Shown piece after piece: positions 51,418 through 60,511 of a stretch of 64,000 nt of DNA. The DNA lies in NCBI GenBank assembly GCA_965247035.1, contig CBDFGJ010000002.1, positions 62,001 to 126,000 of the forward strand, in the 5' to 3' direction. The notes under the pieces were generated by a model. It did not search any database. It saw only the letters and a program-made list of their open reading frames with translations, and was not told the DNA's origin. This DNA comes from Azophilus sp965247035 (GTDB lineage Bacteria; Pseudomonadota; Gammaproteobacteria; Pseudomonadales; Azotimanducaceae). How positions within the stretch are numbered: position 1 is the stretch's first letter; each line of letters starts with the position of its first letter. Made by a program: the position numbers and the translations under genes.

Positions 51418-54400
51418 CTACTCAATCAACGTCCACCGTCGGTCCCGAGTGGCGCCAACCGGCCCCGAGGTCTCAATGAGGTTGCCGTTCAACCTGTACA
51501 GCCACCAGCTCCCGATCTCCAAGTTGCGCAGCAGCAGGTCCGCCCGGCCATCGCCATCGAAGTCCTCAACCGCAACCGGCCGCCAGTTCCGGTCACGGTT
51601 CGCGCTCAGGCGACCGCCGCCGACCACGCGGCCGCCATCCATCAGGTACGTCCACCAAGCGCCATCGGCGTGGCGCAGGATCATGTCCGCCACGCCGTTG
51701 CCGTCCAGGTCCGCGAAGGCGACCGGACGCCAGCCGAAGTCGCGGCTGGCGCGCACCGGCCCCGCGGTCTCAATGGCGCTGCCGTTCAACGTGTACAGCC
51801 ACCAGCTCCCGGCCTCCAGGTTGCGCAGCAGCAGGTCGGCGCGGCCGTCGCCGTTGAAGTCCTCGAACGCCTGCGGCACCCAGGCCAAATCCCGGTTCGC
51901 CAACAGCGCCGACCCAATGGCCTCGTCGCCGTCCAGCGCGTACAGCAGCCATCGGCCGCTGCGCTTGTGGCGCAGCACCGCATCCGTGCGCCCGTCGCCG
52001 TTGAAGTCGCGGAAGGCGAGCGCGCGGTACTCCTGGTCCCGGGGCATTTCGAGCTCGCCGCTCTCAATGACGCTGGCGCCGGACAGGCCATAGCGCCACC
52101 ACCGGCCGGAGTCGGCGTGGCGCAGGATGACATCGGCCGCGCCGTCGCCGTTGGTGTCCGTGAAGGCCTCCGGCCGCCAAGCGCGATCGCCCGTCATGGC
52201 CACCCGCCCCTGGGCCGCAACGGCGTTGCCGTCCATCAGGTACAGCCACCAACCGCCCGTGTCCAGGTTGCGGATCAATAGGTCCGCTTTGCCGTCGCCA
52301 TCGAAGTCGGCCAAGGACTGCGGCGCCCAACGGGTGTTCGACACCGCCCGCACCGGCCCCGAACTGACGATGCGCCCGCCGTCCAGACCGTACCGCCACC
52401 AAGCGCCGCCCTTGCTGCGCAGCAGGATGTCCGGGGCGCCGCCGCCGTCGAAGTCGGCCATGGCGGAGCGGGGAAGACGCGGCTGACGGCCGTCCGTGTC
52501 CGGCACCACCTCAAGATGCAGCCGATAGGCGCCGGTCCCGCCCCCGTAGCTTTCGACCCGCACGTAGTAGTCGCCCGGGGCGACCGCCGCCTCCATCCTG
52601 AAATTGGATTCGCCGCCTGCATCGTCATTTGCGGCCAGCCGAGCGCCAGCGCTGTCCTCAAGCACGCCAACGGTGTCCAGCCCGCCTGTGGCGTAGGCCG
52701 TGACGACGGCGCCTGGACCAGCGGCAACGGTGAACCGAAAGTAGTCGATGTCGCCTCCGGTTTCTATGACGCCGGCGGCTTCGGCGCCGCCGTCCGCCGC
52801 ATCCAGGATGGTCGCGCCGTCCCTGAAGTGGCCGTGGTCGTCTTCGGGGAGATAGCGGAATTGAAGATGCAGCCGATAGGCGCCAATCCCGCCCCCCTGG
52901 CTTTCAACCCGCACATAGTGGTCGCCCGGGGGGAGGGTCGCCTCCATCCTGAAATTGGATCCGTCGCCTGCATCGTTATTCGCGGCCAACCGAGCGCCGT
53001 CGCCGTCCTCCAGCCGGCCAACGGTGTCCAGGCCGCCTGTGGTGTAGGCCGTGACGACGGCGCCTGGGCGGTCAGCGGGAATGGTGAACCGAAAGTAGTC
53101 GACGTCGTCTCCGGGCGCGATGCCACCGGCGGCTTCGGCGCCGCCGCTCCCCGCGTCCAGAATGGTCGCACCGCCCCTGATGTCGCCGTGGCCGTCCGGA
53201 TAGCTGAACTCAAGATGCAGCCGATAGGCGCCAGTCCCGTCCCTGTAACTTTCGACCCGCACGTAGTGGTCGCCCGGGGGGAGCGTCGCCTCCATCCTGA
53301 AATTGGGTCCGTCGCCTGCATCGTCATTTGCGGCCAGCCGAGCGCCAGCGCCGTCCTCCAGCCGGCCAACGGTGTCCAGGCCGCCTGTGGTGTAGGCCGT
53401 GACGACGACGGCCGGGCCAGCGGGAACGGTGAACCGAAAGTAGTCGATGTCGTCTCCGGGCGCGATGTTGCCGGAGGCGCCGCCGCTCCCCGCGTCCAGG
53501 ATGGTCGCACCGCCCCTGGTGCCGCCGTGGCGGTCTGGGACTGGGACGGGAACTCTCGGCGGAGTGTCGCCGGGGCTGGATAGGAAACGCCTGATGTGAG
53601 GAAAGACCAAGGAAAAAGGAGCGCTATACTTGGAAGCGCCATATTCGTCGCCCTCCAGATTTTCGCATATGTGGCCTGACCCGGCTGATAGGCCGCCCGT
53701 GCGTGCGTAGATACGGCCATTCCCATCGATTCTGACAAAGACCGCGCCGCTCGCCCCTCCTGCGGTCAAGCCGGTTTCTAAGTTGACCTCCAGCATGTTT
53801 GTCCGTAATTTTGAGCCGGATTGGAGGGTGTTGCCAACCGAGGCGATGCGCCCGCTGGCGTAGCTTTGCGGTTTGATGTTGGAATGACCAATATGATGCA
53901 GCCGCTCCCCCACCGATGGAGGGGCGGGGTCCCAGCCAAGAAAGGTCCGATGCCCTGGCAGAACCGCTGGATTGCGTTCCGAACCCAGGATCAACAGGGT
54001 CCAATCCTGTTGCATGCTTGCCGCCAACAATTCCGAACCCTGAGTTGTTGGCGACCGCCGACGTGAGATATCCCCTCCGCAGGACGGCGCCCGATAGTCC
54101 CAGTAGGCGACAACGGTTGCGGCGACGCTTTGTGAACCGACGCAGTGGTTTGCGGTCATCAGGTAGGGCTCGATTGCCGCGGTGTCCCCGTTGTTCAGCA
54201 GGTGCCCCGTGCAGGAGAAAGAGCGACCGTTGTCTTTCGTATAGGAGATGTTTGCCGTGGCGCGGGAAAAACGGTCTTTGGCCGTGTCGGTGATGCCTGG
54301 CGTCGGGCAGCTGACGTCAACGGCGCAGCTGTCCACTGCGGCCTTCGGGACCACAACGCCCGCTCCATCGGCTTTCAGCGCACCGGACTTTGCAGGCCCC

Positions 54401-55143
54401 GGCGCGGGCGTCCAACCCCACGGCCCCTCCGCATACAGATACGACATCCCCGGCAGTTCAATGCGCGCGTCGCCAAACCCCGCTTCAAAAATGTCCGGAT
54501 GGTTCAGCTCGATGTGCAGCGTCTCTCCGGCGATGATCGGCGACCAGTGAACGGACAGGCCCCTGCCCAGGAGCTCCGACGCCTTGGCGTGGTCCAGCGA
54601 TGCTGCGGGGTAGGCCGTCGCCGGGTCGGCGTCCACGAACTTGACCGTCAGGCCCTTGGGGAAGCCCTCGAGGCTCAGGGCAATGCGCAGGGCGCGGGCC
54701 TGCTCCAGGGTGTAGGCGATCACCGCGGCGTAGTGCCCCGATGGGTGCTGCCGCCAGTTCAGGTCGATGAGGTTGATGAAGCGCTCGGAACCGGCCAACT
54801 CAACGCCGACGCCCACTTGATTCGGCTTGTTGGCCTGCGGCATGTCCACCCGGTCATAAGGAAGGCGCTGCCGGATGACGAAGGCATCGTCCTGCATGGC
54901 GCGGGCGATCCATGGGTTTTCGGCTTGCAGAGCCCTTTTGGCCGAAGAGGGGCTTGCCCCAGGCCCATGGTATTGCTCGGACGGCGCCGATTCAGCGTAC
55001 GATGCGCCGCAAACCAAAAGCGGGATCAGGACCGCCAAGCTCTTCAGCAACAAGCGGGCGCTTTTGAGGGCCCACCCGCCCCGGTTCACGGAACCCTCCT
55101 TGAGGCTCAAAGACCCACTTGGGGGACTGAGTGTCAATGGCAT
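51418..55143 (-). CDS. Secreted trypsin-like protease with PPC and FG-GAP repeats, 2
   Basis: About 1241 residues; paralogue of protease 1 and closely similar along most of its length. It has the same signal region (LLLKSLAVLIPLLVCGASYA), triad (TANHC, QQDWTLLIL, GASGAVFV with serine) and seven FG-GAP units, but three PPC modules instead of four. The serine loop reads GLTAGGASGAVFVRI. Two starts are possible: ATG 55143 (AGGAG upstream) or GTG 55089, directly after AAGGAGGGTTCC, which gives a short, standard signal peptide beginning MNRGGWALKSARLLL. Downstream it is flanked by the IS481-like element, upstream by a solo IS481 end. Confidence 0.85.
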   Translation of the reverse strand: MPLTLSPPSGSLSLKEGSVNRGGWALKSARLLLKSLAVLIPLLVCGASYAESAPSEQYHGPGASPSSAKRALQAENPWIARAMQDDAFVIRQRLPYDRVDMPQANKPNQVGVGVELAGSERFINLIDLNWRQHPSGHYAAVIAYTLEQARALRIALSLEGFPKGLTVKFVDADPATAYPAASLDHAKASELLGRGLSVHWSPIIAGETLHIELNHPDIFEAGFGDARIELPGMSYLYAEGPWGWTPAPGPAKSGALKADGAGVVVPKAAVDSCAVDVSCPTPGITDTAKDRFSRATANISYTKDNGRSFSCTGHLLNNGDTAAIEPYLMTANHCVGSQSVAATVVAYWDYRAPSCGGDISRRRSPTTQGSELLAASMQQDWTLLILGSERNPAVLPGHRTFLGWDPAPPSVGERLHHIGHSNIKPQSYASGRIASVGNTLQSGSKLRTNMLEVNLETGLTAGGASGAVFVRIDGNGRIYARTGGLSAGSGHICENLEGDEYGASKYSAPFSLVFPHIRRFLSSPGDTPPRVPVPVPDRHGGTRGGATILDAGSGGASGNIAPGDDIDYFRFTVPAGPAVVVTAYTTGGLDTVGRLEDGAGARLAANDDAGDGPNFRMEATLPPGDHYVRVESYRDGTGAYRLHLEFSYPDGHGDIRGGATILDAGSGGAEAAGGIAPGDDVDYFRFTIPADRPGAVVTAYTTGGLDTVGRLEDGDGARLAANNDAGDGSNFRMEATLPPGDHYVRVESQGGGIGAYRLHLQFRYLPEDDHGHFRDGATILDAADGGAEAAGVIETGGDIDYFRFTVAAGPGAVVTAYATGGLDTVGVLEDSAGARLAANDDAGGESNFRMEAAVAPGDYYVRVESYGGGTGAYRLHLEVVPDTDGRQPRLPRSAMADFDGGGAPDILLRSKGGAWWRYGLDGGRIVSSGPVRAVSNTRWAPQSLADFDGDGKADLLIRNLDTGGWWLYLMDGNAVAAQGRVAMTGDRAWRPEAFTDTNGDGAADVILRHADSGRWWRYGLSGASVIESGELEMPRDQEYRALAFRDFNGDGRTDAVLRHKRSGRWLLYALDGDEAIGSALLANRDLAWVPQAFEDFNGDGRADLLLRNLEAGSWWLYTLNGSAIETAGPVRASRDFGWRPVAFADLDGNGVADMILRHADGAWWTYLMDGGRVVGGGRLSANRDRNWRPVAVEDFDGDGRADLLLRNLEIGSWWLYRLNGNLIETSGPVGATRDRRWTLIE

Positions 55144-55214
55144 CCTTTGACTCCTGGCTCCCCTCAAGGTTGACTTGCTCAGCATAGTGGAACAGCGACT
55201 TCGCGTTAGTCAAG

Positions 55215-55297
55215 TGAATGGGCTCAGGATATTTCGGAATTTTTCCGATCGGGCAGCCATGAAGGACTTGTCCGCGAATTCGGCCGGTGTCAACAAG
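55215..55297. mobile_element. Solo IS481-like end, copy 3
   Basis: 83 bp like 50249-50330, in the same orientation, together with the shared 5' flank of the protease genes. It ends at GTCAACAAG followed by ctgtattggctcagtac, another word resembling the IS end. Confidence 0.7.
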
Positions 55298-55367
55298 CTG
55301 TATTGGCTCAGTACACGTCAGCCAAATGGAGTCATCTGATCTGCAAAGACCAATTATTGGGGAGCCA

Positions 55368-55805
55368 ATGAGAGTTCTGCTGCAACGAGTGGCGCAGGCA
55401 TCCGTTGCCGTCGAATCGAAGGTAATCGCCGAAATCGGCCTAGGGCTGCTTGCCTTCGTTGCGATTTTTCCCACCGATGGCCGGGAGCAAGTCGATTGGC
55501 TGGTGAACAAGACCTTGGGCCTGCGCATCTTTCCTGACGAACATAAGCCCATGAACCGTTCGCTGCTTGAGGTCGGCGGCGCCATTCTGGTGGTGCCGCA
55601 ATTCACCTTGGCCGGCGATGTGCGCAGAGGCAACAGGCCGAGCTTCAGCGGCGCAGCGCCGCCGGATCAGGCGAAGCGCCTGTACCAAGCCTACGCCGCC
55701 GGACTGCACGCCTCCTGCGGCGACGTTCAAACCGGCCGCTTTGGAGCGGATATGCAAGTAGCCTTAGTCAACGACGGACCGGCTACCTTTTTGTTGGAGA
55801 GATAG
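55368..55805 (+). CDS. dtd: D-aminoacyl-tRNA deacylase
   Basis: Removes D-amino acids from tRNA. 145 residues. Seen: MRVLLQRVAQASVAVESK, LRIFPDE, the cofactor-free active region PQFTLAGDVRRGNRPSFSGAAPP, and NDGPATFLLE, in which the usual GPVT reads GPAT. Near VVPQFTL the family usually has SQFTL. ATG 55368 fits the family start; GGGGAG lies before it. Stands alone, convergent with tatC. Confidence 0.93.
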   Translation: MRVLLQRVAQASVAVESKVIAEIGLGLLAFVAIFPTDGREQVDWLVNKTLGLRIFPDEHKPMNRSLLEVGGAILVVPQFTLAGDVRRGNRPSFSGAAPPDQAKRLYQAYAAGLHASCGDVQTGRFGADMQVALVNDGPATFLLER

Positions 55806-55851
55806 CTCGGGGTTTTCTTGAAGAAACAGACGAGTTTGCGCGAATCACCCA

Positions 55852-56664
55852 TTACGCCGCCTCGCTGCGCTTCTCCACCAAGCGGGCGAACAGAAGGCCC
55901 AATTCAAACAGCAGCCAAGTAGGCAACGCCAGCATCAATTGGGAAATCACGTCCGGCGGCGTCAGCAACATGCCGAACACGAAGCAGCCAATGATGACAT
56001 ATGGGCGTTTTTGGGCGATGCCTTGGGCGCTGCTGATGCCGGACCACACCAACAACAAAGTTGCGATGGGAATTTCAAAGGCGAAGCCGAAGGCGAAGAA
56101 CAGGGTGAGTACGAAACTAAGATACTTGCTGATGTCCGGCATCATGGTCACGCCTAGGGGCGTCACGCTGGCCATGAACTGAAACACCAACGGAAAGACC
56201 GCGAAATAGGCGAACGCCATGCCGCAGTAAAAGAGCAGGATGCTGCTGAGCAGCAACGGCAAGGCGAAGCGCTTTTCACGCTTGTAAAGCCCCGGCGCCA
56301 CGAACGACCAAGCCTGATGCAGAATGACCGGCACGCTGATGAAGATGGCCGCATAGATGGCCAGCTTGAAGGGGGTCCCGAAGGGCGAGGCCGGTTCCGT
56401 CGCAATCATGCTGGCCCCGCCGGGCAGATGCGCCATCAGGGGCGCGGCCACGAACAGGTAGAGCTCGTTGGCGAAGTAGTAGATGGGCAAAAACAGGCAC
56501 AGGACGGCAACCAAGCTGCGCAGAATGCGCTGACGCAGTTCCAGCACATGATCCATAAACGACATTTCCTGGCTGTCCACCAGTTCGTCATTGGAGTTGG
56601 CGGAGGCATTCCCCGCGCTTGCGGACGCCTCCACCGAGGAAGCGCCGGTTTTGCCGTCAGCCAT
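55852..56664 (-). CDS. tatC: Twin-arginine translocase subunit TatC
   Basis: Receptor component of the Tat pathway, six membrane helices. Seen: FMDHVLELRQRILRSL near the N-terminus (the signal-recognition loop), SFVAPGLYKREKRF, SKYLSFVLTLFFAFGFAFEIPIA and KRPYVIIGCFVFGMLLTPPDVISQ. ATG 56664 overlaps tatB by eight bases. A polar N-terminal extension of about 35 residues precedes the first helix. Confidence 0.95.
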   Translation of the reverse strand: MADGKTGASSVEASASAGNASANSNDELVDSQEMSFMDHVLELRQRILRSLVAVLCLFLPIYYFANELYLFVAAPLMAHLPGGASMIATEPASPFGTPFKLAIYAAIFISVPVILHQAWSFVAPGLYKREKRFALPLLLSSILLFYCGMAFAYFAVFPLVFQFMASVTPLGVTMMPDISKYLSFVLTLFFAFGFAFEIPIATLLLVWSGISSAQGIAQKRPYVIIGCFVFGMLLTPPDVISQLMLALPTWLLFELGLLFARLVEKRSEAA

Positions 56665-57022
56665 CGCCCGCATTCTTGGGCGCTGCCTTGGGCGCTGCGC
56701 CCGCCGCTTCCGGCTGCCCCGACCCCGGCGCGGCGTCGATGTCGCCGATTGCGGATTGAATTTCCGCCGCCTTGCCGGTCCCCTTCACTTCCCGTTCGAT
56801 ACGCTTCATTTCGTCCATGACCGCTTCGTTGTGAAGCTGCCGCCGCACTTCGTCCATGCCGATTTCCTTCTCGACCTCGGCTTTCACGGTGGCGAAGCTG
56901 CGGCGAGCCCGCCCCAGCCAAAGACCTAGCGTGCGCAGCGCTGCCGGCAGCCGGTCCGGCCCGATGACCAAGAGTCCGACCACAGCCACCAACATCAGCT
57001 CGGGGAAGCCGATGTCAAACAT
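56657..57022 (-). CDS. tatB: Sec-independent translocase subunit TatB
   Basis: 121 residues; single N-terminal helix (MFDIGFPELMLVAVVGLLVIGPDRLP), then an amphipathic helix and an A/P/G-rich tail. Overlaps tatA by eight bases. Confidence 0.93.
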   Translation of the reverse strand: MFDIGFPELMLVAVVGLLVIGPDRLPAALRTLGLWLGRARRSFATVKAEVEKEIGMDEVRRQLHNEAVMDEMKRIEREVKGTGKAAEIQSAIGDIDAAPGSGQPEAAGAAPKAAPKNAGDG

Positions 57023-57242
57023 GGGTCTCCTGCTTGGTTTTGGTTCGTTGCGACGCCACTTCGCCTTCTATCACGTCCGGGTCCGGCGCCTTCTTCGATT
57101 CATCCTCGGTGACCGCCTTGCGGAAGCCCTTGATGGCGTTGCCCAAATCCGACCCCAGCGTCTTGATCCGCTTGGGGCCGAAAATGAGCAGCACAATGGC
57201 TAGAATGACCAGCAGCTCCGGAATTCCAAATCCACCAAACAT
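57015..57242 (-). CDS. tatA: Sec-independent translocase subunit TatA
   Basis: 75 residues; MFGGFGIPELLVILAIVLLIFGPKRIKTLGSDLG is a typical TatA start with the FGPKR hinge. ATG 57242 chosen because it begins the family sequence; the frame stays open upstream. First gene of tatABC. Confidence 0.94.
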   Translation of the reverse strand: MFGGFGIPELLVILAIVLLIFGPKRIKTLGSDLGNAIKGFRKAVTEDESKKAPDPDVIEGEVASQRTKTKQETHV

Positions 57243-57319
57243 CGCTAATCTCCCGGTGAGTTGTCGGTTCGCATTATAAGCCACTCCCCGCGGCGATGCG
57301 TGAGTTCTCTGGCACCGCG

Positions 57320-58975
57320 CTATGCCCGCACCAGCAAGTAGGAGCCAGCAACTACGCCGAGGGCGCCCACCACTAGGCCCAAACTGCCGCTGAATGACCG
57401 AGCGATCGGCTCCCACAGCAGCAGCACCGCCATCATCATTAGAACAGCGCCGGCAATGCGGCCGCGGCGACGGCGACGATCAGTGCGCCTGATCCCGGCC
57501 TCCAGCTTGCGCACGCTCGCCTGCTGCTCCTTCAGGCTGGATTCAAGCCTCCTTATTGACCGCCCCGTATCGGCGATCAGGTCCGGCAAGCGCGGCAATT
57601 GCTCCAGGATGTCCGGTGCCCGCTCGGCAAAGCTGCGCAGGGTGGCCAAGGGCCCCACCCGCGCACGCATCCACTTCTCCATGAAGGGCTTCGCCGTCTC
57701 CCACAGGTCAAGCTGCGGATATAGCTGCCGCCCTACGCCTTCAATGTAGAGCAGCGTTTTCTGCAACAACACGAGTTGGGGCTGAATTTCCATGTTGAAG
57801 TCCGACGCAGTGCGGAACAGCGTCACCACAAAGTGGCCGAAGGAGATTTCATTAAGCGGCCTGGCGAAGATGGGATCGCACACCTCGCGAATCACTCGTT
57901 CAAACTCGGCCTCGTCGGTCTCCTGCGGTATCCAGCCGGATTCCAGATGCAAGCGGGCCACCTGTCGGTAGTCCCGTTCGAAGAACGCCAATAGATTGCG
58001 CGCTAGGTAATCCTGATCCCGATCGGCTAGGCGCCCGATGATGGCGCAGTCAAGGGCGATGTAGCGGGGATCCTTCGGCTCCCGCACATCCACGAAGATG
58101 TTGCCCGGATGCATGTCCGCATGAAAGAAGTTATGCACGAAGACCTGGGTGAAGAAGGTCTCCACCCCGCGCTGCGCCAGCAACGCCAAGTTGACCCCCC
58201 GCGCCTTCAGCGTGACTAGGTCACTCACCGGCACGCCGCTGATGCGTTCCATCACCATCAGGTTCGGGCGCGTTAAGCTGTGGTGGACCCGAGGCACGTA
58301 CAGCAGCCGCGAATGGGCAAAGTTCTCCCGCAATTGCTGCGTGTTGGACGCTTCCCGCACCATGCTCAACTCGCCGAGCGCCGTATTGGCGTAGTCCGCC
58401 ACAACTTCCGGCAGGTGCAGACGTCCGCTGACGGCGATGTGCCCGTCAATCCAGCGGGCCAGCCGAGCGAGCACCTCCAGGTCGGCGCGCATGGTGTCCT
58501 CAATGTCCGGGCGCACCACCTTGATGACGACCTCGGCACCATCGTCCAACACCGCGCCGTGTACTTGGGCGATGGAGGCGGAAGCGATGGGATTGACCTC
58601 AAACTGTTGAATTCGCGTCTTAAAGTCTTCTCCCAAACCCTCAGCCACAATGGCGCGGGCCTGCTCGCCGGGAAACGGCGGAACATGGTCTTGCAGCTTG
58701 GCCAGCTCGGCGGCGAAGCTATCTGACAGCAAATCCTGTCGAACGGAGAGCAATTGACCAAATTTGATGAATACGGGGCCGAGCTCCTCCAATGCCAGCC
58801 GCAGGCGCACGGCGGCCTCAAGTCGAGGCTTCGGCAGCCAACGTCCTGGCCAAAGCCGCAACCCCCAACGCAGCAGAAAGGGACCGTCGCTGCCGATCAG
58901 GGCCTCGGTCGGCAACGCCGCATCAAGGCGGTAGCGGGCCGCGGTCCAGGCTATCCTGAATAACCGCCCTCTCAC
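57320..58975 (-). CDS. ubiB: Ubiquinone biosynthesis regulatory kinase-like protein UbiB
   Basis: ABC1/ADCK-type atypical kinase needed for ubiquinone synthesis, 551 residues. Seen: FIKFGQLLSVRQDLL (the KxGQ motif), IASASIAQVHGA, HADMHPGNIFV and ALDCAIIGRL in place of the DFG motif, and C-terminal membrane helices (IAGAVLMMMAVLLLWEPIA and LGLVVGALGVVAGSYLLV). A GTG at 58975 has GAGGG six bases upstream; a TTG at 58978 is also possible. It lies in the usual ubiE-ubiJ-ubiB order, but a tandem-repeat array separates it from ubiJ. Confidence 0.94.
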   Translation of the reverse strand: MRGRLFRIAWTAARYRLDAALPTEALIGSDGPFLLRWGLRLWPGRWLPKPRLEAAVRLRLALEELGPVFIKFGQLLSVRQDLLSDSFAAELAKLQDHVPPFPGEQARAIVAEGLGEDFKTRIQQFEVNPIASASIAQVHGAVLDDGAEVVIKVVRPDIEDTMRADLEVLARLARWIDGHIAVSGRLHLPEVVADYANTALGELSMVREASNTQQLRENFAHSRLLYVPRVHHSLTRPNLMVMERISGVPVSDLVTLKARGVNLALLAQRGVETFFTQVFVHNFFHADMHPGNIFVDVREPKDPRYIALDCAIIGRLADRDQDYLARNLLAFFERDYRQVARLHLESGWIPQETDEAEFERVIREVCDPIFARPLNEISFGHFVVTLFRTASDFNMEIQPQLVLLQKTLLYIEGVGRQLYPQLDLWETAKPFMEKWMRARVGPLATLRSFAERAPDILEQLPRLPDLIADTGRSIRRLESSLKEQQASVRKLEAGIRRTDRRRRRGRIAGAVLMMMAVLLLWEPIARSFSGSLGLVVGALGVVAGSYLLVRA

Positions 58976-58999
58976 CAATTGCCCTCGCCAAGCGATGGG

Positions 59000-59812
59000 T
59001 TAGGCCAGAACATGGTGCCAACATCGACCGGGGCCGCACCTGATTGTTGCAATGGGTTCACTCTCGCAGCCAAGGGCGGGCGCACAGAGCTCACTGCCTC
59101 TTCATCACTTAGGAAACCTCTGCAATATGCGCAGGTTTTCGCAGCGCAACAAGGCCAATCTGTTAGGCCAGAACATGGTGCCAACATCGACCGGGACCGC
59201 ATCTGATTGCTGCAATGGGTTCACTCTCGCAGCCAAGGGCGGGCGCACAGAGCTCACTGCCTCTTCATCACTTAGGAAACCTCTGCAATATGCGCAGGTT
59301 TTCGCAGCGCAACAAGGCCAATCTGTTAGGCCAGAACATGGTGCCAACATCGACCGGGACCGCATCTGATTGCTGCAATGGGTTCACTCTCGCAGCCAAG
59401 GGCGGGCGCACAGAGCTCACTGCCTCTTCATCACTTAGGAAACCTCTGCAATATGCGCAGGTTTTCGCAGCGCAACAAGGCCAATCTGTTAGGCCAGAAC
59501 ATGGTGCCAACATCGACCGGGACCGCATCTGATTGCTGCAATGGGTTCACTCTCGCAGCCAAGGGCGGGCGCACAGAGCTCACTGCCTCTTCATCACTTA
59601 GGAAACCTCTGCAATATGCGCAGGTTTTCGCAGCGCAACAAGGCCAATCTGTTAGGCCAGAACATGGTGCCAACATCGACCGGGACCGCATCTGATTGCT
59701 GCAATGGGTTCACTCTCGCAGCCAAGGGCGGGCGCACAGGGTTCACTGCCTCTTCATCACTTAGGAAACCTCTGCAATATGCGCAGATTTTCGCAGCGCG
59801 ACAAGACCAGTT
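59000..59812. repeat. Five tandem 163-bp repeats between ubiJ and ubiB
   Basis: Units begin ttaggccagaacatgg at 59000, 59163, 59326, 59489 and 59652. The three middle copies look identical; the first and last carry a few differences. Each has aaacctctgc-aatat-gcgcaggttt, an imperfect 10-bp inverted repeat with a perfect AAACCT/AGGTTT base. No protein is likely (163 is not a multiple of three). The array fills the 918-bp gap 58976-59893; the last 80 bp hold no further feature. Confidence 0.95.
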
Positions 59813-59893
59813 TTTTTCGGTGACGTGTAAGCCATTGAAAATAAATGATAAATGATCCAAGACGCCATGCGATGGTCAATCCTTGGAAGTTAA

Positions 59894-60511
59894 TCAGGGG
59901 TTCCTTAGCTTGTCACTTAGCTGGGCTTCCAGTGCCCGCACCCGATCAACCAGACGATCCGTCCGTTCGCTGAGGTCAGCCACGGCAGCGCCAAAATCAT
60001 CGACCGCGGAGGCGTTGAGGGCAGCGCGCCCGGCAAGGCGCTGCAACCCAGTGGCGGCTCCTTCGGCCACGGACTGCGCCGCCGCCGCCGCCACCTCAAG
60101 CGCCCCAAGAATATCCTCACCCTGCACTGCTGGCAGCCGGTCAGCGAGGGCTTTGAAAGCTCTGCCTAAGGAACCCCGGTCAAAAATCTCGGCCAGCGCC
60201 AACAAGATGGTCCGGTCACCATCAATTTCCACTTTCTCCGCGCCGCTCTCGGCATCGACGGCAAGCCAAGCGAGCAGGTCCGCAGCTGAACCCTTTACGG
60301 TGACATGGGCCTGCTGCAATGCTTCCGCCGAGACGCTAAGGCGCTCGCCCTGTACAGCAAGCATCAGAGTCTTGGCGGGTGCGGTGCAGAGTATTTGCAC
60401 ACGGCGTCCGTCCAGCGCGGCCAAGCGTTCCCGGGCGCCGGTGTCCAGCGCCAGCGCGGCGTTGGCCAAGGTTTCGGCCAAGTCCGCTAGCAGCGCGTCG
60501 AGAGCATTCAC
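59894..60511 (-). CDS. ubiJ: Ubiquinone biosynthesis accessory factor UbiJ
   Basis: 205 residues with an SCP2-like lipid-binding domain (RRVQILCTAPAKTLMLAVQ; ALQQAHVTVKGSAADLLAWL) and a C-terminal coiled coil (ERTDRLVDRVRALEAQL), the UbiJ plan. Starts with GTG and overlaps ubiE by four bases (GTGA). Holds lipid intermediates in the ubiquinone complex. Confidence 0.88.
   Translation of the reverse strand: MNALDALLADLAETLANAALALDTGARERLAALDGRRVQILCTAPAKTLMLAVQGERLSVSAEALQQAHVTVKGSAADLLAWLAVDAESGAEKVEIDGDRTILLALAEIFDRGSLGRAFKALADRLPAVQGEDILGALEVAAAAAQSVAEGAATGLQRLAGRAALNASAVDDFGAAVADLSERTDRLVDRVRALEAQLSDKLRNP

Noticed and set aside
46123..55173. Large plus-strand frames opposite the two protease genes
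   Set aside because: They mirror the repetitive GC-rich PPC and FG-GAP coding sequence and have no recognisable domains.
59052..59855. Serial 105-codon plus-strand and 86-codon minus-strand frames in the 163-bp repeats
   Set aside because: They repeat with the array, break at each unit because 163 is not a multiple of three, and have no ribosome-binding sites.
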